Positions 1 to 5,624 of a stretch of 5,708 bases of DNA are shown here, piece by piece; the stretch's first letter is position 1, and every line of letters begins with the position of its first letter. The stretch lies in NCBI GenBank assembly GCA_001795035.1, contig MGMW01000064.1, positions 1 to 5,708 on the forward strand, in the 5' to 3' direction. The DNA is from Chloroflexi bacterium RBG_13_53_26 (GTDB lineage: Bacteria; Chloroflexota; Dehalococcoidia; UBA2247; RBG-13-53-26). Under the pieces are notes generated by a model, which saw nothing but the letters and a program-made list of their open reading frames with translations, did no database searches and was not told the origin of the DNA. The position numbers and the translations under genes were made by a program.

Positions 1-26
1 TATCAACCGGTTAGGTTGTTTTGATA
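1..26. promoter_or_regulatory. inverted repeat at the left edge, possible operator
   Basis: TATCAA (1-6) and TTGATA (21-26) are perfect inverted arms around a 14-base centre. AACC (5-8) can also pair with GGTT (14-17), and AACCGGTT (5-12) is itself a palindrome. The element lies in the leader of the leftward promoter at 57-85, so it could be an operator or a leader structure for the gene beyond the left edge. This is symmetry only; no regulator family is recognised. Confidence 0.25.
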
Positions 27-48
27 CTTCTGACACTATAGCCAGAAG
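27..48. promoter_or_regulatory. 6-bp inverted repeat around the predicted leftward transcription start
   Basis: CTTCTG (27-32) and CAGAAG (43-48) form a perfect inverted repeat with a 10-base spacer. It starts just downstream of the -10 box at 57-62, overlapping or just after the expected transcription start near base 50. That is a usual place for a repressor site, but short dyads of this size also arise by chance. Confidence 0.2.
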
Positions 49-56
49 GCGAGCAT

Positions 57-85
57 AATATAGACGGTTTTCCGGGAATTGTCAA
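57..85 (-). promoter_or_regulatory. sigma70-type promoter firing off the left edge
   Basis: On the minus strand a perfect -35 box TTGACA (85-80) is followed by exactly 17 bases and a -10 box TATATT (62-57), five of six matches to the consensus. The start would be near base 50. The gene it serves lies left of this window. The promoter sits about 100 bases beyond the end of hepT, so the unit to the left is probably transcribed separately from the toxin-antitoxin pair. Confidence 0.6.
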
Positions 86-187
86 GAGCGGGAAGGACAT
101 TTTTCAAAAATAGCATGCGGATACCATTTTTCGCGGAATGCCCAGGGAGACTAGCGACTTTGGGCTACCCCCCAGGCCGCCCTCCAA

Positions 188-610
188 TTAACCCATGACC
201 CTATCTATGGCCTTCAGATAATCCCGCATATCCGGGATGTCTTTATTCAAGATCTGATAAACCTTTCGGTCATCGACTTTCCAGTACAAGTGGACAAGCA
301 GATTCCGGAATTTAGCCATCCGTTTGAGCCGGTCGACAAATTCCCCTGAGAGCAATTTCAATTCGCCAAGAATCGCAAAGCAATCGGCGTGATCCCGAGG
401 CGCTCTTCCGCCGGCCCGGGCGACGATCGAATTGCAGATATCGATCGCTCCCTCGATAGCGATGATTAGGTTATACTTTGCGCTGTCCACTTTTTCCGGG
501 CTGGACAGGAATTCCTCCTCAGAAATTTCCGAATAGCGGCCCAGCTTATGGAGGGCCGCGTTGATCTCTCCCATGATCTGTCGGATTCGGTCAACGTTGT
601 ATTCAGGCAC
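188..610 (-). CDS. hepT: HepT-like HEPN toxin (DUF86 family), 140 aa
   Basis: Small all-helical HEPN-domain protein of the HepT/DUF86 family, the toxin half of type VII toxin-antitoxin pairs. Family knowledge: HEPN toxins cut RNA using an RX4HXY motif, and the partner MntA silences HepT by AMPylating the motif's tyrosine. The motif is intact here as RNLLVHLY (R102, H107, Y109), followed by the typical segment WKVDDRKVYQI. The length fits the family. The start is GTG at 610, eight bases inside the end of mntA (overlap GTGCCTGA), with a weak ribosome site GAAGAG seven bases upstream, so translation is probably coupled to the antitoxin gene. The stop is TAA at 190-188. No terminator is convincing downstream. 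The family call is firm; RNase activity in this protein is inferred. Confidence 0.88.
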   Translation of the reverse strand: MPEYNVDRIRQIMGEINAALHKLGRYSEISEEEFLSSPEKVDSAKYNLIIAIEGAIDICNSIVARAGGRAPRDHADCFAILGELKLLSGEFVDRLKRMAKFRNLLVHLYWKVDDRKVYQILNKDIPDMRDYLKAIDRVMG

Positions 611-1013
611 GGGTCAGCTCTTCAAGATAGATTCGGGAGAGGGGCAAGAAGTCGAAATACTCGCTCCACGTTCTCTGGAGAAAATCCTCTCTGATGGAAT
701 CGTCTCTGCTGAAGAGAAGCAGGCCCCGTGAAACATGATAACGGAAGCTCAGAGGGGCCTCGTTCAGCACTTTGACATCGACAGGTAGACTCAGCGCTTG
801 CTCGAGCCTGAGAGATAGCGATATCTCATAGTCTGCGACGTCGACCTCTTGGCCCGGGGAACGACTGATATAAACGGCCACATCGACATCATGAAACTCG
901 TCTTGGTGAACAAATGACCCATGGAGGTAGGCAAAGATGACATTTTTTTCCCCAGCGAAAGAGCCCTTCAACTTTTGGATGACTGCCTGAGTGTCGACAT
1001 CTGCTTTTTTCAT
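603..1013 (-). CDS. mntA: MntA-like antitoxin, minimal nucleotidyltransferase
   Basis: Minimal nucleotidyltransferase (MNT), the antitoxin partner of HepT; in studied pairs it transfers AMP from ATP to the toxin's active-site tyrosine. The frame is open up to a GTG at 1073 (156 aa). I prefer ATG 1013 (136 aa), which puts about 30 residues before the catalytic HGS, as is usual; the 20 extra residues (MNLPFCKLTI...) look like nothing known. In the 156-aa numbering the active site is G52-S53, then D62-V63-D64 (HDVDVAVYI), with a third acidic residue D99 in PVDVKVLN. GS-to-DxD spacing is 8 residues rather than the GSX10DXD usually quoted. Neither start has a clear Shine-Dalgarno site. The gene precedes and overlaps hepT by 8 bases, and begins 4 bases (GTG) or 64 bases (ATG) after the stop of an ATPase remnant. 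Confidence 0.85.
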   Translation of the reverse strand: MKKADVDTQAVIQKLKGSFAGEKNVIFAYLHGSFVHQDEFHDVDVAVYISRSPGQEVDVADYEISLSLRLEQALSLPVDVKVLNEAPLSFRYHVSRGLLLFSRDDSIREDFLQRTWSEYFDFLPLSRIYLEELTRA

Positions 1014-1077
1014 GCCGATCTTGATTTTATCCTCATATCCCTCAATCGTCAACTTACAGAACGGGAGATTCACCGCA

Positions 1078-1206
1078 TTATTCTTCGCTTAATAGATCAC
1101 TCGCGTCGACAACCCGGACCACAAGATCCCCGAACCTATGCTCGTAGGCGGTTTGGATCCCCGGGCAGACGATGAAATTGCGGCCCCGCGGATAGGCCGC
1201 CCAGGA
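1078..1206 (-). pseudogene. C-terminal remnant of a second DUF4143 ATPase
   Basis: Read on the minus strand, this stretch encodes SWAAYPRGRNFIVCPGIQTA, then about 22 more residues ending ...VVDASDLLSEE and a TAA at 1080-1078. YPRGRNFIVCP matches YPRGRNFILCP of the intact ATPase (residues 342-352) at 10 of 11 positions, and the rest has the style of DUF4143 C-termini. Across those 11 codons three are identical, seven differ synonymously and one changes the residue, so this is an old diverged paralog, not a recent copy. The frame is open only back to a TAG at 1242-1240 and has no ATG, so no ATPase domain remains. With the leader at 1212-1250 it looks like an ATPase gene with about 1 kb deleted internally. 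Confidence 0.75.
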
Positions 1207-1211
1207 TACCA

Positions 1212-1250
1212 GATGGAACCATAATCGAAATCTGGACGGCTATTTGTCAA
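1212..1250 (-). promoter_or_regulatory. relic ATPase promoter and leader, possibly now serving mntA-hepT
   Basis: TTGACA (1250-1245), an 18-base spacer and GATTAT (1226-1221, four of six to consensus) form a promoter candidate seven bases after the kinase stop. The stretch aligns with the leader of the intact ATPase: TTGACAAATAG is identical, then 18 of 28 bases match after a one-base gap, including GGTTcCAT against GGTTaCAT. The live start codon ATG corresponds to ATC at 1214-1212, so the old start is lost. It is the only promoter-like element seen directly upstream of mntA-hepT. Activity is inferred. Confidence 0.5.
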
Positions 1251-1331
1251 TTACTATTACAATGAAGCCAGTCTCTCCCTGGCATCCTCGACTTCGGGCA
1301 GGCCGGGATCCGCTTCCTTCCAGAGCTCGAG
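1212..1331 (-). repeat. left copy of the duplicated kinase-end / ATPase-leader junction
   Basis: From 1331 (CTC of ...LWKEADPG in the kinase) through the kinase stop, the TTGACAAATAG box and the ATPase leader, this block is colinear with 5708-5576. In the coding part most differences fall at third codon positions. Stop-to-TTGACA spacing is 8 bases here and 9 in the right copy. The two copies are about 4,365-4,377 bases apart. Confidence 0.65.
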
Positions 1332-4300
1332 GAAGCGCCCATAGTTTTCGCGGGCGCGCACTTTATCCCCCTGCTGCTCGGCGATTTTTCCCAGCATGAA
1401 GAAACTCTTAGCATAGATATCACCGTAATTCAGCCTGCCCGTGGTCAGCTGAGTGATCTTTTCGTACTCCTCGCGGGCTTTATCCAAATTGCCCGACTTG
1501 AACAAAGCCAAGGCCAGAGGTTCGATAAAAAGCGCATGTTCTTCGGCAACGGCGGCGTACTGGAAACCCAGGAGCGAGATCGCCTCATCAAAATTGCTTA
1601 TGGCCGCGGGGAAATTACCCTTTTTGAGCTCGATCATCCCCGTCAGATGATCAAAATACCGCATGAGTTTCGGGTTAAGCCAGTCATCGACGAGTTTCTT
1701 GATCTCGACCGCTGAAGCCTGAGCCTCAGGAATGGAGTCTTTCTCCAAAAGGGCCAACCCTTTCAGATGGAGGGCGACGATTTGACGGGTGATCCCACCG
1801 TCTTTTTCGTCGATGCCCCTGGCTTCTTCAGCCTCAGTAAGCGCGGCCGCATATTCCCCGGTCTTGAGATGGAGATATCCTAGATTCCAACGAAGAACTG
1901 ATTCATAAAATGTATCATCAAGCTCCAGGCAAAGTCCAATCCCTCTTTTCGCCTCTTCTTTTGCCTGATTGAACCGCCCCTGAGATAAGCATAAGTTGAT
2001 CAGACCTATATGGCCCTGCAATTGCGCCGGTTTTTCGGGAGAAGCGCAGAGCTCGCGATGATCCTTCTCCGCTTCGACAAAATCCCCTTGGATCAGGTGA
2101 ACACTGCCTTTGACCTGGAGATTTGCCCACTGGCCGGGAAATATCCGGAAGACCTTGTCCAGCTCCTTCAGGGCCAGATCATACTTCCCCTGGCAAAGAT
2201 AATTATTGGCCAGGCGCCGGAGGATGACGGCATTGTCACCAATAGTGGCGAGATAGCCCTCGAGGACGGCCTGGGCTTTCTCGTATAATCCTTTGGCCCC
2301 GTAGGCAATGGCGGCATGTCGATATGCGAAATAGGCTTCCAACTTGTTCCGAATGTTCGCTTCACACAATTCCAACGTTTTATCCCACTCTTCCAAGTCA
2401 AGGTAGAGCTGCGCGAAATTTCGGGCCGCGTTTAAATCATTCGGGTCAAGCTGCAAGCGCCGGCTAAAGGCCTCGATGGCTTTATCGTATGTTCTCTCAC
2501 CTTGCCGATAGTACATCGATTCGACAAACAAGCGGCCTTTTTCCGGCAGTCGGTCGCTCAGGTCCAGAGCTTTTTTATAAATTTCTTTTGACTGAGAGAC
2601 GTAACCGAGGTTATTGTATGTCGCCGCCAACAGAACATAAGCCGAGGCGTATTTCGGGTCGATCTTGACCGCCTGCTCCAAGGCTTCCACGGCTTTACGG
2701 AATTCGCCCTGGTAGTTCAGCCGATAGCCTTCACTGCACAATTTATAGGCCTCGGGCGACGAGGTCGTCATCTCCCCGACGCTCCTGTCCACGTCTCCGG
2801 CGATCTGGCTTCCCGAAAAATTCAAGCCTGTTTTAATTTTTCTGGTCAACTCGTCGATCATGCCGAAGAAGCTTCCCTCCCCGGTGCCATCGGCGGAATA
2901 GGTGCCGGCGATCTCGGCCAGGTTCCTTGTCTCCTGTAGAGTTGCCTGAATGCGGAAAGCATCCCCGGACTTGGTGATGATCCCCCGCAAAAGGTGGGAG
3001 GCGCCGCCCCGGCCGGCGATCTCCTTCAGGTCTTCTGTGGAGAAATCGTCCTTCTCCAGGGCGTCCATCTTGCTGAGAAGGCTGTAGATCTGATCGTCGG
3101 GCAGCACCCGGATGTATTGGGACTGCGAAAGGTCGGAGCTCAGCATCCGGGACAGGCCGTCGCGCCAGACATCCAAGTTTTTGTCTCCCGTGCTGTTCTT
3201 GAAATACAGGATGGCCAGGGTCGGCTTTCCGGCCGGAGGGGGAGCAGCACGGTGCTTGGGCAGGAAAAGCCGGAGGCCGATCGCGATGACGGCAATGGCG
3301 AATAATATGGAGAGGGGAACAAAGAGCTTCTTCCTGCTGACGGTCAGAGTGAGCGGCTCCGAAGTGAGGGTTTTTCTCTTGGGGACCGGACGCTCCGCGG
3401 TCGGGATGCCTTTTTCAATCTTCTCGAGGTCGGCCTTCAACTCATCGGCGCTCTGATACCGTCTCTCCCTGTCCTTCTCCAGGCATTTGAGGATCAGGCG
3501 GCTGAGGTCTTGCGGGATCTGGGCGTTCAAGGACTTTGGATCCTTCGGGATTTCGCTCTTCTGTTTCACCCCGATGGTGAAGGGCGTATCCCCTTCGAAA
3601 GGCACCTGCCCGGTCAGCATCTCAAAGAGGATGATGCCCAGAGAATAGATATCCGACCGCCGGTCGACCTCTTTTCCCTCTACCTGCTCGGGCGACATGT
3701 ATTCAGGAGTGCCGATCATCACTCCTGCGCCAGTGATTCCCTTGACCGAGATCGACCGGGCGATGCCGAAATCCATGATCTTGGCGTTTCCCTCTTTGTC
3801 GATCATGATATTGCCCGGCTTAAGGTCCCGATGGACAACTCCCACCCGGTGGGCTTCGGCCAGGCCGTCGCAGACCTGCTTGGCGATGAGGATGGCCGTG
3901 CCCACGACCAGCTGCCGCGCTCTCCGGATAAAGCTCTTGAGGTCCTCTCCGGACACGTACTCCATGGTGATGAAATAGCTGCCGGCTTCCCGGCCCAGGT
4001 CATACATCCGACAGATATTCTTATGGGAGACATCCCGGGCGATCTTGAGCTCGTTCCGGAAGCGGTCGATCGTGTTCTTATCGGCCGACACCTCGGGCTT
4101 GATGAGCTTCAGGGCCATTTTGGCCTGGACTTCCCGGTCGAAGACCTTGTAAACCTTGCCCATACCGCCCTTCCCGAGCTCTTCGATGATCTGGTAGCGG
4201 TTGGCAAAGGTCGAGCCGGTGGTTAATTCTTGAACGGGTGCTTCGAGCGTCTCGGTCCGGGACGGGATCTTTTCAGATGGAATGAGCTGCGTCCCGCAAT

Positions 4301-4367
4301 CCAGGCAAAATCGCGCCGTCTCCGGATTATCAGCCCGGCACTTCGGACATCTAATTACCACTTTCAT
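1257..4367 (-). CDS. zinc-ribbon Ser/Thr kinase with membrane anchor, TolB/FlgO-like domain and TPR repeats
   Basis: Hanks-type Ser/Thr kinase fused to a long TPR array, 1036 aa from ATG 4367. The frame extends to a TTG at 4418 (1053 aa); residue numbers below use that longer form. A zinc ribbon has C24, C27, C38 and C41. The kinase domain (about 75-335) has all key residues: glycine loop GKGGMG (82-87), K104 in MALK, E123, HRD 196-198 with N203, DFG 216-218 and the GTPEYMSPE loop (236-244). A single hydrophobic segment lies at about 365-386. Residues 398-535 (KPTLAILYFKNSTGDKN...) resemble TolB/FlgO-like domains. TPR-type helices fill about 555-1045. ATG 4367 is preferred because it places the zinc ribbon at the N-terminus as in relatives; TTG would give a 4-base TTGA overlap with the ATPase stop. 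The role is presumably signalling at the membrane; the substrate is unknown. Confidence 0.92.
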   Translation of the reverse strand: MKVVIRCPKCRADNPETARFCLDCGTQLIPSEKIPSRTETLEAPVQELTTGSTFANRYQIIEELGKGGMGKVYKVFDREVQAKMALKLIKPEVSADKNTIDRFRNELKIARDVSHKNICRMYDLGREAGSYFITMEYVSGEDLKSFIRRARQLVVGTAILIAKQVCDGLAEAHRVGVVHRDLKPGNIMIDKEGNAKIMDFGIARSISVKGITGAGVMIGTPEYMSPEQVEGKEVDRRSDIYSLGIILFEMLTGQVPFEGDTPFTIGVKQKSEIPKDPKSLNAQIPQDLSRLILKCLEKDRERRYQSADELKADLEKIEKGIPTAERPVPKRKTLTSEPLTLTVSRKKLFVPLSILFAIAVIAIGLRLFLPKHRAAPPPAGKPTLAILYFKNSTGDKNLDVWRDGLSRMLSSDLSQSQYIRVLPDDQIYSLLSKMDALEKDDFSTEDLKEIAGRGGASHLLRGIITKSGDAFRIQATLQETRNLAEIAGTYSADGTGEGSFFGMIDELTRKIKTGLNFSGSQIAGDVDRSVGEMTTSSPEAYKLCSEGYRLNYQGEFRKAVEALEQAVKIDPKYASAYVLLAATYNNLGYVSQSKEIYKKALDLSDRLPEKGRLFVESMYYRQGERTYDKAIEAFSRRLQLDPNDLNAARNFAQLYLDLEEWDKTLELCEANIRNKLEAYFAYRHAAIAYGAKGLYEKAQAVLEGYLATIGDNAVILRRLANNYLCQGKYDLALKELDKVFRIFPGQWANLQVKGSVHLIQGDFVEAEKDHRELCASPEKPAQLQGHIGLINLCLSQGRFNQAKEEAKRGIGLCLELDDTFYESVLRWNLGYLHLKTGEYAAALTEAEEARGIDEKDGGITRQIVALHLKGLALLEKDSIPEAQASAVEIKKLVDDWLNPKLMRYFDHLTGMIELKKGNFPAAISNFDEAISLLGFQYAAVAEEHALFIEPLALALFKSGNLDKAREEYEKITQLTTGRLNYGDIYAKSFFMLGKIAEQQGDKVRARENYGRFLELWKEADPGLPEVEDARERLASL

Positions 4368-4389
4368 TCCTTTAACTGATCTAAAATAG

Positions 4390-4418
4390 AGAATATCAGC
4401 TTGTTTAACATGAATCAA
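4390..4418 (-). promoter_or_regulatory. weak promoter candidate between the ATPase and kinase genes
   Basis: TTGATT (4418-4413), a 17-base spacer and TATTCT (4395-4390) give four of six matches at each box, with a start expected near 4383, 16 bases before the kinase ATG at 4367. If real, the kinase can be expressed apart from the ATPase and the TTG at 4418 is part of a -35 box, not a start codon. The region is AT-rich compared with its flanks, which supports a regulatory role but also raises the chance of a false match. Confidence 0.3.
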
Positions 4419-5578
4419 ACCGAGAGGATATTCGAGTCGACCTGCTTATTTTTCCAGCCCTCAGGATTGCAGACGATTAGTTCCAGGCCACCCGTCGACT
4501 TTAAAAAGCTCGGTCCTGAGATGGGACATAGAATAAAATTTCTTCCCCGGGGATAATAGGACCGGAAGACTTTCAAGGCCGCCGCATCGAATTGCCGCTG
4601 ATCCCATTTACACTCGATGGCGTCGATTTGGTCCCGAGTGCGGGCGATCACATAATCGATTTCCCGGCCCGCCTTGTCGCGCCAGTATTGGATTTTCCAT
4701 TCGGGACCGTGCGCCTGAAGATACTCAAGCACAAGATGTTCCCAGAGAAGCCCGTAATCCTCGGTTCTCAAGGGATCCCAGCCCCGGGCAAAGCTCACGA
4801 AGCCCGTATCGAAGGCGAACACCTTGGGCATCTTCACGATTTCTTTCTGTCCACCTCCAAAGAAGGGCCGCACGAGAGTCACGGCGTGTGTCGCCTCCAA
4901 TGCCCGCAGGTGATTTTCAACGGTCGGACGGCTGATCCCCAAAGCGCCGGCCGTCCGGGTGATTTCCAAAAGACCGCCGCTTTGCTTGAGAACATATTCA
5001 AAAAGGGCATTAAACTTATCGGGATCGCGAAAGGCGAACAGCCGTTGAATATCCCGGGCGAAAAAAGAATCCATCCATTCCCGATAAAAGCCCGGAGATT
5101 TTGTTCCGGCCAGCAAGGCTTGGGGCAGTCCGCCGTGAAAAAGGCGTTTGTGGAGTGAGGCGTTCTCGAAGGCCTGGAGTTCGTCCCAGAGCACAGGCGT
5201 CAAATGGACAAGGCGTTTCCGTCCTGCCAGTGTGTCCCGAAACTTGCGGCTGGCCGACAGCGTCGAGGAGCCTGTGGCTACGATCCTGAGATGAGGAAAA
5301 AGATCGGCCCCGATTTTCAGGAGCCTGGCCGGATCCCTGAGTTGGTGGACCTCATCGAAGATCAGGATCGGGCGATCACAGTTCCTGTAGAACAATTCCG
5401 GGTCACGGACCATGTCTTCGACAGCCGGGAGATCACAGTTTATGTAGCGGGCGCGGTTTTCTCCGAGACTCAGGACGAGTGTCGTTTTACCGACGCGTCG
5501 GACTCCGGCCAACCAGACGACAGAGGCCTCCTTCCAAGATTTCTCAAGGCAGGAAAGCCAAAACGCTCTATTTATCAT
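4415..5578 (-). CDS. AAA-type ATPase with DUF4143 (PD-(D/E)XK-like) C-terminal domain, 387 aa
   Basis: Full-length member of the large prokaryotic 'ATP-binding protein, DUF4143' family, common in bacteria and archaea but of mostly unknown function. Walker A is GVRRVGKT (25-32) and Walker B is ILIFDE (71-76), followed by VHQL. The sensor region reads VATGSS (100-105), then the usual LAGRKR (117-122). A winged-helix segment lies at about 203-238 (LGISRPTVENHLRAL). The C-terminal domain carries WEHLVLEYL (279-287), GREIDYVI with D308, and IECK with E322 and K324, the residue pattern of a PD-(D/E)XK nuclease fold. No signal peptide or membrane segment is seen, so it is cytoplasmic. Start ATG 5578 is the first in frame; there is no Shine-Dalgarno site and the predicted transcript start lies only a few bases upstream. 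The stop overlaps or nearly touches the kinase gene, suggesting one operon. Nuclease activity is inferred only. Confidence 0.9.
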   Translation of the reverse strand: MINRAFWLSCLEKSWKEASVVWLAGVRRVGKTTLVLSLGENRARYINCDLPAVEDMVRDPELFYRNCDRPILIFDEVHQLRDPARLLKIGADLFPHLRIVATGSSTLSASRKFRDTLAGRKRLVHLTPVLWDELQAFENASLHKRLFHGGLPQALLAGTKSPGFYREWMDSFFARDIQRLFAFRDPDKFNALFEYVLKQSGGLLEITRTAGALGISRPTVENHLRALEATHAVTLVRPFFGGGQKEIVKMPKVFAFDTGFVSFARGWDPLRTEDYGLLWEHLVLEYLQAHGPEWKIQYWRDKAGREIDYVIARTRDQIDAIECKWDQRQFDAAALKVFRSYYPRGRNFILCPISGPSFLKSTGGLELIVCNPEGWKNKQVDSNILSV

Positions 5579-5586
5579 GTAACCAA

Positions 5587-5615
5587 TATTGTTATATAGG
5601 CGGACTATTTGTCAA
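5587..5615 (-). promoter_or_regulatory. promoter candidate of the ATPase(-kinase) unit
   Basis: A perfect -35 box TTGACA (5615-5610) lies nine bases after the stop of the upstream kinase gene. The expected -10 area holds TATATAACAAT (5598-5588). The best match at normal spacing is AACAAT with 16 bases (four of six), while TATAAC fits the consensus better but is only 13 bases away. The start would fall within a few bases of the ATPase ATG at 5578, giving a nearly leaderless message, in line with the lack of a ribosome binding site. The box is conserved in the second copy at 1250. Confidence 0.45.
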
Positions 5616-5624
5616 GTATAATGA

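Noticed and set aside
86..187. Possible terminator or small gene after hepT
   Set aside because: GCCCA and TGGGC could pair across a 16-base loop, but no T-run follows, and TTTTT-C-AAAAA further on has no usable loop. No small reading frame with a start and ribosome site is convincing.
921..1175. Plus-strand open frame of 84 codons across the mntA start and the ATPase remnant
   Set aside because: It is opposite the nucleotidyltransferase motif and the remnant, both of which make sense on the minus strand.
3510..4226. Plus-strand open frame of 238 codons inside the kinase gene
   Set aside because: It lies opposite the conserved kinase domain and has no recognisable motif; the minus frame shows every kinase motif. 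GC-rich coding DNA often leaves such open antisense frames.
4368..4418. Seventeen-residue N-terminal extension of the kinase from TTG 4418
   Set aside because: It lacks a ribosome site and resembles nothing, while ATG 4367 puts the zinc ribbon at the N-terminus as expected. The TTGA overlap keeps it possible, so it is mentioned but not adopted.
4592..5158. Plus-strand open frame of 188 codons opposite the ATPase gene
   Set aside because: It is antisense to the ATPase and winged-helix/DUF4143 coding region and shows no domain; it is a shadow.
5204..5599. Plus-strand open frame of 131 codons opposite the ATPase N-terminus
   Set aside because: It is antisense to the Walker A and Walker B coding region and runs through the ATPase promoter; it has no family features.
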